Translations under genes and position numbers: made by a program
The notes under the pieces: generated by a model
Told to the model about the DNA's origin: nothing
What the model saw: only the letters and a program-made list of their open reading frames with translations
The model's database searches: none
Shown: piece by piece, positions 7,573-17,196 of the stretch
Layout of the letters: the number at the start of each line of letters is the position of its first letter
Numbering within the stretch: position 1 is the first letter of the stretch
Assembly: GCA_934316845.1 (NCBI GenBank)
Contig: CAKRDZ010000006.1
Span: 1-64,000, forward strand
Source: an uncultured Eubacterium sp.
GTDB lineage: Bacteria > Bacillota > Clostridia > Lachnospirales > Lachnospiraceae
DNA: 64,000 nt
Direction: 5' to 3'

Positions 7573-8269
7573 ATATAAAGTGCAAGTGATAGAAGATGAG
7601 ATTAACATTTGCAATTTTATGAAAATGATCTTTGAGACACATGACTACCAGGCCATCTTTTCTCAAAAGGGGCAGAGTGGTCTGACGATGTTCTGGTCGC
7701 ATCATCCGGATGTGGTCATACTTGACCTGGGACTTCCGGATATGGATGGGACAGAGGTAATAAAGCAGATCCGAAAAGCATCCGATACGCCGATCATTGT
7801 ATTGTCAGCAAGGACAGATGAGGCCGATAAAGTCGAGGCGCTGGATCTTGGAGCCAATGATTATATTACGAAACCGTTTGGAACAGATGAACTTCTCGCC
7901 AGGGTACGGGCCACACTTAGGACGGCGCGGTTTCAGGGCACCGGAGCAGGGATAAGACAGGAATTCAAATTGGGAGATATGAAGATATCTTACGATGCCA
8001 GAAGAGTAACGATCGGAGAAGAAGAGATACGGCTCACGCAGACGGAATATAATATCGTAGAACTGCTTGCCGTACATGCCGGAAAAGTTTTAACCTACGC
8101 AGAGATCATTAAAAAAGTGTGGGGATATTCGGACTCCGGAAGTGTCAAAAAACTTCAGGTAAATATGGCAAATATCCGTAAAAAATTTGGCGAGACGCCG
8201 GGAGAATACCGCTACATACGCAATGAACTGGGTGTCGGCTACCGCATGAATGATGAACAGGAATTATAA
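7565..8269 (+). CDS. KdpE-like OmpR-family response regulator
   Basis: A 234-residue DNA-binding regulator partnered with the preceding kinase. The receiver domain (about 1-120) has the acidic pair E10-D11, the phospho-acceptor D54 in VVILDLGLPDMDG and the conserved lysine in ITKPFG. The winged-helix effector domain (about 135-230) contains LTQTEYNIVELL and ends with VGYRM, as in OmpR/PhoB proteins. It overlaps the kinase at its start and is followed within 24 bp by a phosphate cotransporter gene, suggesting it regulates its own operon. Confidence 0.92.
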   Translation: MNKYKVQVIEDEINICNFMKMIFETHDYQAIFSQKGQSGLTMFWSHHPDVVILDLGLPDMDGTEVIKQIRKASDTPIIVLSARTDEADKVEALDLGANDYITKPFGTDELLARVRATLRTARFQGTGAGIRQEFKLGDMKISYDARRVTIGEEEIRLTQTEYNIVELLAVHAGKVLTYAEIIKKVWGYSDSGSVKKLQVNMANIRKKFGETPGEYRYIRNELGVGYRMNDEQEL

Positions 8270-8292
8270 CATAAAATGAAAGGGATACAACA

Positions 8293-9969
8293 ATGAAATT
8301 GACAGATATTATGGGACTCCTCGGAGGACTTGCCTTGTTTTTATATGGTATGCAGATGATGAGTCAGGGACTTGAAAATGCAGCAGGCGACAAAATGAAG
8401 CAGATTCTTGAAAAACTGACATCCAATCGTTTGCTTGGAGTATTGGTCGGTGCTGTTATTACAGCAGTAATTCAGTCCTCCTCAGCGACGACCGTAATGG
8501 TGGTAGGATTTGTAAATTCCGGAATGATGACGTTGACACAGGCCATCTGGATCATCATGGGTGCCAATATCGGAACAACGATCACCGGACAGCTTATTGC
8601 CTTAGATGTAGGAGCATTGGCTCCATTTATTGCCTTTGTCGGCGTAGCCGTGCTGGTATTTCTGAAAAATGAAAGAATCCACCACATCGGAAATATCGTG
8701 GCGGGGCTTGGAATCCTTTTTATCGGAATGGACATGATGAGTTCATCTATGGCGCCGCTCAGCGAATCACAGGAATTTGTCGGGCTTTTAACGCGGTTTG
8801 AAAATCCGCTTTTGGGAATCCTTGCCGGAATGATCTTTACGGCGGTCATCCAGTCGTCGTCCGCTTCCGTCGGAATCCTACAGGCTTTGGCTGCCAGCGA
8901 AATTGTTACATTAAACAGCGCAGCATTTATTTTGTTTGGACAAAATATTGGAACGTGTATTACGGCACTTCTTGCCTCCGTCGGTGCAAACCGCAATGCA
9001 AAGCGCACAACGATCGTACATTTTACATTTAATGTCATTGGTACCTGCCTGTTTACGATCCTTTGTATCGTTACACCGCTGATCGGATGGCTGCAGGCAT
9101 TTACGCCGACCAACGTGCCCGGTCAGATCGCTAACTTACATACGTTATTCAATGTTGTGACGACGATACTTCTGCTTCCATTTGGTGAAGTTCTTGCCAA
9201 GATATCACAGAAAATATTGCCGATTAACGAAAAGGATGGTACAATACAAGGTGTACTGCCACGGATGCAGCTTAACGTACGGGATACCTTAGGACAATCC
9301 GCTGTCAGTACAGAAGAGGCAAAAAAGGAAATGTGGGATATGCTCTGTATGGCAGAGAAGAACGTACACAATGCGTTTAATGTATTTATCAAAAATGACA
9401 AAGAAGTTTTTCAATCCATTGCCGCGACGGAAGAGCAGGTGGACCGGATGAATACGGAGATCTCCTGTCTCATCACAACGGCGCTTTCCCACGAAAATAC
9501 AACGATCGGCAGCGGTGTTTTCAGCAGTTATTATGCCATTACCGGAAACATTGAGCGGATCAGTGATCATGCAATGAATATTGCGGAATATTCGAAAACG
9601 CGCAAAAAGATGGGCGTGAAATTTTCGAAGAAGGCAAAGAAAGAAGCTGCTTATCTTCAAAAGATCTGCGATGAGCTGTTTGCTGCACTAACAAATGTTA
9701 GTGATGATGTGGAAACATGGCACGATGTCATCGCGGAGAGAGAGCAGGAAATTGATGATCTCACGAAAAAATGCCGGGAACGCATGATGGAGCGCATTCA
9801 GAATGAAGAATGTTCCTATCAGGCAAGCATACTGTTTTCCGAGATGCTTACGGATTTTGAACGAATTGGAGATCATGCATTGAATATTGCAGATGAATTA
9901 CAGACGATTGCCTCGTTAGGAGCAGAAAATTGGACTTGGACTTTAGAAGAAAGGGGATTCGATGATTAG
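8293..9969 (+). CDS. Na/Pi cotransporter family protein with C-terminal PhoU-like domains
   Basis: A 558-residue membrane protein. Two Na_Pi_cotrans repeats are marked by the duplicated motif QSSSAT near residue 56 and QSSSAS near 186, each after a GxxxTAVI(Q) segment. Residues 340-550 are soluble and helical, with two PhoU-like three-helix units containing ERISDHAMNIAEY and ERIGDHALNIADE. Family members move phosphate with sodium, or may control it; the PhoU-like tail is usual in Firmicutes. It overlaps the antiporter start by 8 nt. Confidence 0.9.
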   Translation: MKLTDIMGLLGGLALFLYGMQMMSQGLENAAGDKMKQILEKLTSNRLLGVLVGAVITAVIQSSSATTVMVVGFVNSGMMTLTQAIWIIMGANIGTTITGQLIALDVGALAPFIAFVGVAVLVFLKNERIHHIGNIVAGLGILFIGMDMMSSSMAPLSESQEFVGLLTRFENPLLGILAGMIFTAVIQSSSASVGILQALAASEIVTLNSAAFILFGQNIGTCITALLASVGANRNAKRTTIVHFTFNVIGTCLFTILCIVTPLIGWLQAFTPTNVPGQIANLHTLFNVVTTILLLPFGEVLAKISQKILPINEKDGTIQGVLPRMQLNVRDTLGQSAVSTEEAKKEMWDMLCMAEKNVHNAFNVFIKNDKEVFQSIAATEEQVDRMNTEISCLITTALSHENTTIGSGVFSSYYAITGNIERISDHAMNIAEYSKTRKKMGVKFSKKAKKEAAYLQKICDELFAALTNVSDDVETWHDVIAEREQEIDDLTKKCRERMMERIQNEECSYQASILFSEMLTDFERIGDHALNIADELQTIASLGAENWTWTLEERGFDD

Positions 9970-11554
9970 CCCTATTTTGATCGCCATGATTATTTTAATC
10001 TGTGTTTTTTTAGACCGGGTTTCTGACCGCTTTGGAATCCCGGTTTTGCTTGGTTTTATATTGCTTGGTATCTTTTTTGGCTCGGACGGAGTAGTAAAGA
10101 TCCCATTTGACAACTATTCTTTTGCGGAGCAGGTGTGTTCGATCTCCTTGATCTTTATTATGTTTTACGGCGGTTTTGGAACCAACTGGGAACATGCCAG
10201 ACCGGCGGCGGGAAAAGCCGTTTTGTTATCGACGGTAGGTGTGCTTCTGACGGCCGGTGTCACCGGAATTCTCTGCCATTACATTCTTTCCATCTCATGG
10301 ATTGAAAGTTTTTTGATCGGAGCGCTGCTCAGTTCTACCGATGCGGCTTCCGTTTTTTCCATCCTGCGATCCAAACAGTTAAACCTCAAATACAATACGG
10401 CCTCACTGCTTGAATTGGAGAGTGGAAGTAACGATCCGGTTGCGTATATGATGACGGCGATCCTGATCACGGTCGCAAAGGGAAGCCTCAATTCGTATCA
10501 GCTTATTCAGATGGTCGTTCTGCAGATTGGCGGCGGTATTGTATGTGGTATTTTATTTGCCGCGGCGGCGGTCTATCTGATGAAGCACTGCCGGTTTTCT
10601 ACGGATGGCTTTGATATTATTTTCTCCGTCGGAGTTGCCCTGTTAGCTTACGCGATGCCAACAGCAATGGGCGCAAACGGATATCTTAGTGTATATATTG
10701 TCGGTATTGTATTGGGAAATTCTGACATTAAAAACAAAACCAATCTGGTTCATTTCTTTGATGGAATGACGGGACTTACGCAGATTCTGATCTTCTTTTT
10801 GCTGGGACTTCTGGCGTTTCCGTCAAGACTGCCGCAGGTGGTTTTACCGGCACTTGTGATCGCGCTGATCGTGACATTTATCGCAAGACCGTTGTCGGTG
10901 ATCCTTGTTTTGACGCCATTCCGAGCAAAAGCAGCGCAGCAGATCCTCGTTTGCTGGTCCGGATTGCGTGGAGCGGCATCCATCGTGTTTGCCATGATGG
11001 TGACACAGAGCCTGGAACTGGAAAATGACATTTACCACATTGTATTTACGGTTGTATTGTTTTCCATTCTTTTCCAGGGCGCACTGCTTCCGGCTGTTGC
11101 CGGAAAACTGGATATGATCGACGAGAGTGATACGGTATTGAAAACATTCAACGACTATTCCAGTGAGGTGCCGGTTCAGTTTATCCAATTTATGGTAACG
11201 AGAGAACACGCCTGGTGTGGAAGGGCACTCTGTGAGATCAATCTGCCTCCGGAGACACTGGTCGTTCTGCTGGAACGGGATGGAAATAACATTGTTCCAA
11301 ACGGACAGACGATACTGCTGGAAGGCGACCGGCTGATCTTAAGTGCGCTTGCACCGGAGGAAGTGACCGGAATCCGGCTGATCGAAAAGCAGCTGGAGGA
11401 AGGACATAAATACGTCGGAAAGAAACTGAGTGAGATCAAGACCGGAAAGAATGAACTGATCATTATGATACAGCGCGAAGGAAGTATTATCATTCCGAAC
11501 GGAAATGATATTCTGCAGGTGGGGGATACGGTCGTTATCAATCGTTCGAAGTAA
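9962..11554 (+). CDS. K+/H+ (or Na+/H+) antiporter, CPA1 type, with RCK_C/TrkA-C domains
   Basis: A 530-residue antiporter of the NhaP2/CvrA type. About twelve hydrophobic segments occupy residues 1-385, including SSTDAASVFSIL near 122 and ESGSNDPVAYM near 145, which hold the conserved Asp residues of the exchange site. The tail carries two RCK_C-like units: one around 395-455 (VPNGQTILLEGD) and a second around 465-528 (IIPNGNDILQVGD). In S. aureus CpaA an RCK_C domain binds c-di-AMP; the c-di-AMP synthase operon follows here, so similar control is plausible but unproven. It is the last gene of the kinase-regulator operon. Confidence 0.87.
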   Translation: MISPILIAMIILICVFLDRVSDRFGIPVLLGFILLGIFFGSDGVVKIPFDNYSFAEQVCSISLIFIMFYGGFGTNWEHARPAAGKAVLLSTVGVLLTAGVTGILCHYILSISWIESFLIGALLSSTDAASVFSILRSKQLNLKYNTASLLELESGSNDPVAYMMTAILITVAKGSLNSYQLIQMVVLQIGGGIVCGILFAAAAVYLMKHCRFSTDGFDIIFSVGVALLAYAMPTAMGANGYLSVYIVGIVLGNSDIKNKTNLVHFFDGMTGLTQILIFFLLGLLAFPSRLPQVVLPALVIALIVTFIARPLSVILVLTPFRAKAAQQILVCWSGLRGAASIVFAMMVTQSLELENDIYHIVFTVVLFSILFQGALLPAVAGKLDMIDESDTVLKTFNDYSSEVPVQFIQFMVTREHAWCGRALCEINLPPETLVVLLERDGNNIVPNGQTILLEGDRLILSALAPEEVTGIRLIEKQLEEGHKYVGKKLSEIKTGKNELIIMIQREGSIIIPNGNDILQVGDTVVINRSK

Positions 11555-11646
11555 GGCAAAGAAATGTTTCCTGTGTTCAGGCACGGCGATTCACTGCTTT
11601 CTGCATAGGAATTCTCAATCGTTAACAATTTTTAATAATTTTTTTG

Positions 11647-11674
11647 TTGCGCAGAATGGATATTTTGTTATAAT
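11647..11674 (+). promoter_or_regulatory. Possible promoter of the cdaA operon
   Basis: TATAAT at 11669-11674 is a perfect -10 box with a weak TTGCGC at 11647-11652, 16 bp upstream. It sits about 55 bp before the first gene of the cdaA group. Confidence 0.45.
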
Positions 11675-11729
11675 TATATATAGGTAGTACTGATATCTGA
11701 CGATTTTATGACAAAGAAGTGGAGTATAT

Positions 11730-12155
11730 ATGGTAAGCGAACAAAAAGTAAGGTTGATGGTACGTCTTGCGGAGTATGAGACACATGAGGGAAAACAGGA
11801 CTTTGCGAGAACGAAATATTATAAAATGGATTATATCCGGCTGCAGATTTTAAAGACCCTTGTCTGTGTGACATGTGCGCTTGTCTTAATCGCTGTGATC
11901 GCCGGATTATATAATATGGAATATCTGATCACAAATGCTCTGGAACTCGATTATATCAGTATCGGGCGCACCTATCTTGTCATTTATATCCTGCTTTTGG
12001 GACTGTTTTCTTTTGTGACGGTAAGTGTTGCTTCGGTTCAGTACGAATCCTCAAAAAAGCGTGTCAAAGAGTATTATCTTGTTTTACAGGAACTGATTCA
12101 GTATTATGAGCAGGAAGAAATCGAAAATGGTAATAAGGAGGAACGGAATTTATGA
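11730..12155 (+). CDS. Uncharacterised two-helix membrane protein
   Basis: A 141-residue protein I cannot assign to a named family. It has a soluble basic N-terminus (about 1-45), two hydrophobic helices (about 48-72 and 84-105) and a charged, probably coiled C-terminal segment. Its last codons overlap the next gene in an ATGA arrangement. Position upstream of cdaA suggests a role in membrane-linked c-di-AMP signalling or envelope function, but this rests on context alone. Confidence 0.7.
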   Translation: MVSEQKVRLMVRLAEYETHEGKQDFARTKYYKMDYIRLQILKTLVCVTCALVLIAVIAGLYNMEYLITNALELDYISIGRTYLVIYILLLGLFSFVTVSVASVQYESSKKRVKEYYLVLQELIQYYEQEEIENGNKEERNL

Positions 12156-13165
12156 TGATGGCATTGCTGGTTTTAAAGACCAGATGTAAAGAATTTTATG
12201 AAAAAAACTATCGGATTGTCCGTTCCGTATTGAAAATCGTGATCAGTTTGATCCTTTATAGTGTTATTTTGTACCAGCTTCCTTTTTCAAAAGAACTGCG
12301 GGAATATGGATTTCCATTGTCTGTTATCCTGGCGCTGGTCAGTGGGTTTGTACCGGATACGGTTATCATTTTCTTTGCGGCAGTCCTTACAACGCTTGAA
12401 ATTTCAGCGGTTTCTTATCTGGTAGCAGCATGTTTTTTATTTGTTATACTGATTTATTTTCTGCTGTTTGGCAGATATGCAAAGAGTCAGAGTTATCTGG
12501 TTCTTCTGATCCCGGCACTTTGGCCGTTAAACGTTGTATTTGCCGTACCGATCGCAGCCGCATTGTTTTTAAATCTTGCGATGATTCCGGCGTGTCTGGC
12601 AGGGGTATTTGTAAGATACATTCTGTTAGCGATTGAGAATTATTATATGATCTCGCAAAATACGGTAGATACCGGAAATACGCTGGAGGGATTGCAGTAT
12701 TGTATTCGGTTTCTTCTTGATAATAAAGAGATGCTGCTTTATATGCTTACCTTTGTAATCGTTTATGTACTGGTATTTTTGCTCCGCCGCGGACGGTTCA
12801 GTCATGCCTCCCAGATCGGGATTTTTGTCGGACTTGTCGCAGGTATGGCAGGGGTGATTGCCGGGGATGCTTTTTGGAATATTGATACGGATCTTATGAA
12901 ACTGCTGCTGGGAATGGCACTGACTGCGGTCATATCCTATCTGATACAGTTTTTCCGTATGACATTGGATTATACCGGTGTGCATAAACTGCAGTTTGAA
13001 GATGAAGATTATCTATATTATGTAAAAGCAGTACCAAAGGTGAAAGTAGCACCGGGAGATAAGACGGTGACAAGGATTGAAGAAGATCGCGATGAGGGAA
13101 TGATCGATCTGAAAGAAGAAATTGAAAAAGTGTTGGAAGAAGATATGAATTCTGACCATAAATAA
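12152..13165 (+). CDS. Uncharacterised polytopic membrane protein upstream of cdaA
   Basis: A 337-residue protein with about eight to nine hydrophobic segments through residue 280 and a soluble acidic tail that starts around VHKLQFEDEDYLYYVKAVPK and ends in an E/D-rich helix. AGGAGG lies about 9 nt before the ATG. It overlaps the preceding gene by 4 nt and is followed by cdaA after 33 bp, so all are probably one transcript. I do not recognise a named family. A role as a partner or regulator of CdaA is inference. Confidence 0.75.
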   Translation: MMMALLVLKTRCKEFYEKNYRIVRSVLKIVISLILYSVILYQLPFSKELREYGFPLSVILALVSGFVPDTVIIFFAAVLTTLEISAVSYLVAACFLFVILIYFLLFGRYAKSQSYLVLLIPALWPLNVVFAVPIAAALFLNLAMIPACLAGVFVRYILLAIENYYMISQNTVDTGNTLEGLQYCIRFLLDNKEMLLYMLTFVIVYVLVFLLRRGRFSHASQIGIFVGLVAGMAGVIAGDAFWNIDTDLMKLLLGMALTAVISYLIQFFRMTLDYTGVHKLQFEDEDYLYYVKAVPKVKVAPGDKTVTRIEEDRDEGMIDLKEEIEKVLEEDMNSDHK

Positions 13166-13198
13166 AGCCGAAAACAGGCAGGCAGGAGATGAGCACGT

Positions 13199-14092
13199 AT
13201 GGAAATGATTCGAAGTTTTTTTAAAGATTATGTGGCATGGCTTACGATGCCCGCAATTAATATAATAGATATTATTGAGATGCTTATCATTGCATTTGCT
13301 GTTTATCATATCATTATCTGGATCAAAGATACCCGTGCATGGGCGCTGATGAAAGGAATTGTAGTTTTGTTCATTGTATGGCTGATCGCGGTGATCCTGG
13401 GAATGAATGTATTGTTATGGATCTTCCAGAATGCGATGGTGATCGGAATTACAGCAATTGTAATAATTTTCCAGCCGGAGTTTCGTAATGCGCTGGAACA
13501 GCTTGGGCGGAAGTCGTTTTCGTCCATTAGTCCGTTTGATGAGAGTAAGTCAAAGACGGAACGGTATTCGGAACGAAGTGTACAGGGGATTGTAAAAGCC
13601 GTTTATGAGATGGCAAAAGTGAAGACGGGGGCACTGATCGTAGTAGAGAAGGAGATTCAATGCCGTGAATTTGAGAGAACCGGTATTCCGATCGATGCAG
13701 AGATCAGCAGCCAGCTTCTGATCAATATATTTGAACACAACACTCCCTTGCATGATGGAGCAGTGATCCTGCGTGATAACCGCGTGGTATCGGCAACTTG
13801 TTATCTTCCGCTGTCGGATAATCTGGAACTTAGTAAAGAACTGGGAACCAGACATCGTGCGGGACTTGGCGTCAGTGAAGTTTCGGACTCCCTTACGATC
13901 ATTGTATCCGAGGAAACCGGAGCGGTATCGACGGCGATGAACGGCAAACTGACACGTAATATGGATGCGGATACGTTGACGGAGATGTTGACACGTGTGG
14001 CGAAACGTTCTTCGGAAAATGCCAGAAAGAAATGGTGGAAGGGGGCAGACAAACATGAAAAGCAAGTGGATGAAAAGCAGATTGATGAATAA
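13199..14092 (+). CDS. cdaA: Diadenylate cyclase CdaA (c-di-AMP synthase)
   Basis: Makes cyclic di-AMP from two ATP at the membrane. Three hydrophobic helices in residues 15-90 precede the DAC domain. The catalytic motifs are present: DGA near residue 185 (HDGAVIL) and RHR near 218 (TRHRAGLGVSE). Length of 297 is slightly above the usual 270-280 because of a charged tail (KHEKQVDEKQIDE). The next gene, a YbbR-domain protein, overlaps by 38 nt; CdaA-CdaR pairs of this kind are conserved in Firmicutes, where CdaR modulates the cyclase. Confidence 0.96.
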   Translation: MEMIRSFFKDYVAWLTMPAINIIDIIEMLIIAFAVYHIIIWIKDTRAWALMKGIVVLFIVWLIAVILGMNVLLWIFQNAMVIGITAIVIIFQPEFRNALEQLGRKSFSSISPFDESKSKTERYSERSVQGIVKAVYEMAKVKTGALIVVEKEIQCREFERTGIPIDAEISSQLLINIFEHNTPLHDGAVILRDNRVVSATCYLPLSDNLELSKELGTRHRAGLGVSEVSDSLTIIVSEETGAVSTAMNGKLTRNMDADTLTEMLTRVAKRSSENARKKWWKGADKHEKQVDEKQIDE

Positions 14093-15347
14093 TTTCGGAT
14101 TAAAAGTGATCTCCCTTGTTGTGGCATTTATTGTCTGGCTTGTGATCATTAATACTACCGATCCGACCATTACAAAGAAGTTTACGGATATTCCGGTCAA
14201 AGTGATCAATGAAAATGTCATTACGTCGTTAAACCAGGTGTATGAAGTGGTAGATGGCGACGTAGTAGATGTCGTTGTGAAAGGAAAACGTAGTTTTGTC
14301 GAGGAACTGACAAGTGATGATTTTTCGGCATCGGCAGATCTGAGTAAATTGTCCACGGTAAATACGGCCGGAATTCAGGTGAAATTGAACAAAGCCACCA
14401 AGGAAAATGTAGAACTTGACTGGAACAATGAGGTGCTCCGTATCTCGCTGGAAGAAAAGCAGAGTCAGCAGGTCCGTGTCCAGATCGATACGGAAGGGGA
14501 ACTGGCAGAGTCTTATGTTCTCGGTGATATTACCGCACAGCCCAATATTATAGAGATTTCCGGTGGGAAGTCCAAGATTAATAAGGTGGAATCCATCGGT
14601 GCGGTTGTCCAGTTGAAAGGGCAAGACAGCAATTTTTCGGCAGATGTAACGCCGATTTTATATGACAGTGAAGGAGAAGTGATTGATTCTTCCAACGTAA
14701 CATTCAGCAATGATACGATTCATGTAGAGGTAGAAGTTGTCCCGACAAAGACCATTCCGCTTTATGTGGAACCGACGGGCACACCGGCTTCCGGCTATAA
14801 TCATGTACAGACAGATTACAAACCGGACAGTATAGTTATCTCCGGAAAGAAAGCAGATCTTGAAAATGTAAAATCAATCAAAGTTCCGATATCGGTAGAA
14901 GGTGCGAAAGCGGATGTGGAGCAGGAGATTGATCTGACGCAGTATCTGTATAATACCGGCTGCAAACTGACAGAAGAAAATACGACGGTTTCCATCCGCT
15001 GTGTGATTGAGAAAAATGGAAAACGCACATTTTCATTTGTAAATTCAGACATTAATGTAAAAAATCTTCCTAACAATCTGAATTTTGCGTATGTCAATGA
15101 TAACAAACGAAATAGTGTGACCGTACAGGGCGGAGAAGACGATCTGAGTAAACTGACATTGACGACACTGGGTGCGTATATTGATGTGAAAGGATTGTCT
15201 GCCGGCCGGCATACAGTCGAAGTAAAATTTGACCTGCCGGAGAATCTCAAACTAAAATCAAAAGTGAGGGTAGAAGTCCTACTTACGCAGTCGGAGGATA
15301 ATGTGGTAAAAACGACTGAAGAGCCGACTGCTACACCGGAAGAGTAG
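14055..15347 (+). CDS. YbbR-domain protein, CdaA regulator (CdaR-like)
   Basis: A 430-residue extracytoplasmic protein anchored by one N-terminal helix (about 12-32, FGLKVISLVVAFIVWLVI). The rest consists of about four YbbR repeats, each with a strand pattern such as IPVKV, VRVQIDTEG, IPLYVEPTG and VKNLPNNLN. The final residues (TEEPTATPEE) look like a disordered tail. The ATG at 14055 is chosen because GGAAGGGGG lies upstream; a longer frame from 13995 has no such site. It overlaps the cdaA 3' end. CdaR proteins bind CdaA and alter c-di-AMP output. Confidence 0.88.
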   Translation: MKSKWMKSRLMNNFGLKVISLVVAFIVWLVIINTTDPTITKKFTDIPVKVINENVITSLNQVYEVVDGDVVDVVVKGKRSFVEELTSDDFSASADLSKLSTVNTAGIQVKLNKATKENVELDWNNEVLRISLEEKQSQQVRVQIDTEGELAESYVLGDITAQPNIIEISGGKSKINKVESIGAVVQLKGQDSNFSADVTPILYDSEGEVIDSSNVTFSNDTIHVEVEVVPTKTIPLYVEPTGTPASGYNHVQTDYKPDSIVISGKKADLENVKSIKVPISVEGAKADVEQEIDLTQYLYNTGCKLTEENTTVSIRCVIEKNGKRTFSFVNSDINVKNLPNNLNFAYVNDNKRNSVTVQGGEDDLSKLTLTTLGAYIDVKGLSAGRHTVEVKFDLPENLKLKSKVRVEVLLTQSEDNVVKTTEEPTATPEE

Positions 15348-15364
15348 TACTCATGTACTATGAC

Positions 15365-15392
15365 TTGACTTTCCTGTATTTTGGTGTAAAAT
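15365..15392 (+). promoter_or_regulatory. Promoter of leuA
   Basis: TTGACT at 15365-15370 and TAAAAT at 15387-15392 have a 16-bp spacer. The leader from about 15399 to the ATG is only some 40 nt, too short for a T-box or a leader-peptide attenuator. Confidence 0.65.
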
Positions 15393-15439
15393 AAAATATT
15401 GGAAAGAATTTGATTTGATGAAAAGAGAGGATGTAAGAG

Positions 15440-17131
15440 ATGTTAAACTATAAACGGTATAAAAGAGTGCCGGTCGTAGATTTTAAAGAGCGTACCTGGC
15501 CGAATAAAGAGATTGAAAAAGCGCCAATCTGGTGTAGTGTGGATTTACGAGACGGAAACCAGGCTTTGATTGAGCCGATGGTGGTAGAAGAGAAAATTGA
15601 ATTCTTTAATCTGCTTGTAAAACTGGGATTTAAGGAAATTGAGATTGGATTTCCAAGTGCTTCCCAGATTGAATATGATTTCTTGCGACAATTGGTTGAG
15701 AGAAAACTGATTCCGGATGATGTAACGGTTCAGGTTCTGACACAGTGTCGTGAGCATCTGATTGAAAAGACATTTGAGTCGCTGAAAGGAATCAAGCGCG
15801 CGATCGTGCATATTTACAATTCCACATCGACTTTGCAGCGTGATGTGGTATTCCATATGTCACAGGACGAGATAAAGCAGATTGCGATTGATGGAACCAA
15901 GATGGTTAAAAAATATATGAAAGATTACGATGGAGAAGTGATCTTAGAGTATTCTCCGGAAAGTTTTACCGGAACAGAACTTCCGTATGCACTGGAGGTC
16001 TGTGAAGCCGTTCTGGATGAATGGGGCGCTTCGAAAGACAAAAAGGTGATCATCAACCTGCCATCCACCGTAGAGATGAATACGCCAAATGTGTATGCCG
16101 ATCAGATTGAATGGATGTCAACTCATTTCAAAGACCGCGAGCGTGTCATTTTAAGTATCCATCCGCATAATGACCGTGGTACAGCCGTTGCGTCCGCCGA
16201 ACTGGCAATGCTTGCCGGCGCAGACCGTGTGGAAGGAACACTGTTTGGAAATGGGGAACGTACCGGAAATGTGGACGTTTTGAATATTGCTTACAATATG
16301 TTCTCCCAGGGAATCAATCCGGAACTGGAGATTGAAAATGTAAACGAGATCATTGATGTCTATGAGAGATGTAATAAAATGGATATCGACATGCGTCATC
16401 CTTATGCAGGAAAACTGGTATTTACCGCATTTTCCGGATCTCATCAGGATGCGATCAATAAAGGTGTGCAGGCGATGCATGAGCGTGGCAGTGAGCATTG
16501 GGAAGTTCCTTATCTTCCAATCGATCCAAGTGATCTGGGAAGAGAGTACGAACCAATCGTCCGCATTAACAGCCAGTCCGGAAAGGGCGGTGTTGCCTTT
16601 GTCATGGATACCTACTTTGGATTTAAACTGCCAAAGAGTATGCACAAAGAATTTGCGGATGTCATTCAGAAAATCTCCGAGAAACAGGGAGAAGTGGCTC
16701 CGGATCAGATTATGTCAGAATTTAAAGCGCATTACATCGACCGCAAAGAGCCATATCATTTCCGCCGCTTAAAAGTAGAAGATCTCAGCGAAGAAATGCC
16801 GGAAAGCGGATTTGACACCAAGGTTTATCTGACCTATACATTTGAAGGAAATGAAAAGACGATCGAAGCCTACGGAAATGGACCGATCGATGCGGTACAG
16901 CGTGCATTGCAGGCGGAACTGGATATGCCGATCAAGGTACTGGATTACACGGAACATGCATTGCAGATGGGATCCAATGCCCAGGCAGCAGCATATATCC
17001 ACCTGATGGACGAGAGCCGCGGAATCGTGACACACGGTGTAGGAATCAGTTCCAATATCACGCGTGCTTCCATCCGTGCATTGTTCAGCGCCGTAAACCG
17101 CTTTATTGCACATGAAGCAGTGAAAGAGTAA
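15440..17131 (+). CDS. leuA: 2-isopropylmalate synthase
   Basis: First committed step of leucine synthesis: acetyl-CoA plus 2-oxoisovalerate to 2-isopropylmalate, in the cytoplasm. At 563 residues it is the longer LeuA class, with an N-terminal extension before the TIM barrel. The barrel begins with WCSVDLRDGNQAL (residues 34-46), holds the metal ligand segment SIHPHNDRGTA near 238-248 and the GNGERTGN loop near 275. The C-terminal LeuA dimer/regulatory domain starts around 430 and includes GNGPIDAV. Transcribed from its own promoter and closed by a strong terminator; no other leucine genes are adjacent. Confidence 0.95.
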   Translation: MLNYKRYKRVPVVDFKERTWPNKEIEKAPIWCSVDLRDGNQALIEPMVVEEKIEFFNLLVKLGFKEIEIGFPSASQIEYDFLRQLVERKLIPDDVTVQVLTQCREHLIEKTFESLKGIKRAIVHIYNSTSTLQRDVVFHMSQDEIKQIAIDGTKMVKKYMKDYDGEVILEYSPESFTGTELPYALEVCEAVLDEWGASKDKKVIINLPSTVEMNTPNVYADQIEWMSTHFKDRERVILSIHPHNDRGTAVASAELAMLAGADRVEGTLFGNGERTGNVDVLNIAYNMFSQGINPELEIENVNEIIDVYERCNKMDIDMRHPYAGKLVFTAFSGSHQDAINKGVQAMHERGSEHWEVPYLPIDPSDLGREYEPIVRINSQSGKGGVAFVMDTYFGFKLPKSMHKEFADVIQKISEKQGEVAPDQIMSEFKAHYIDRKEPYHFRRLKVEDLSEEMPESGFDTKVYLTYTFEGNEKTIEAYGNGPIDAVQRALQAELDMPIKVLDYTEHALQMGSNAQAAAYIHLMDESRGIVTHGVGISSNITRASIRALFSAVNRFIAHEAVKE

Positions 17132-17143
17132 TTTTAAGAACTC

Positions 17144-17175
17144 AAAGCCCCCATAGAAATATATGGGGGCTTTTT
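17144..17175. terminator. Bidirectional terminator between leuA and the activase gene
   Basis: AAAGCCCCCAT (17144-17154) and ATGGGGGCTTT (17163-17173) form an 11-bp perfect stem with an 8-nt loop. T residues on the right and A residues on the left let it serve both converging genes. Confidence 0.9.
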
Positions 17176-17196
17176 AAAATTTAGAGGGGTGAACCT

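Noticed and set aside
6511..8269. Full Kdp potassium uptake system
   Set aside because: Only a short KdpD-like kinase and a KdpE-like regulator are present; no kdpF, A, B or C gene is in the window.
15348..15439. T-box or leader-peptide attenuator for leuA
   Set aside because: Only about 40 nt separate the likely start site and the ATG, and there is no leucine-codon run or T-box motif.
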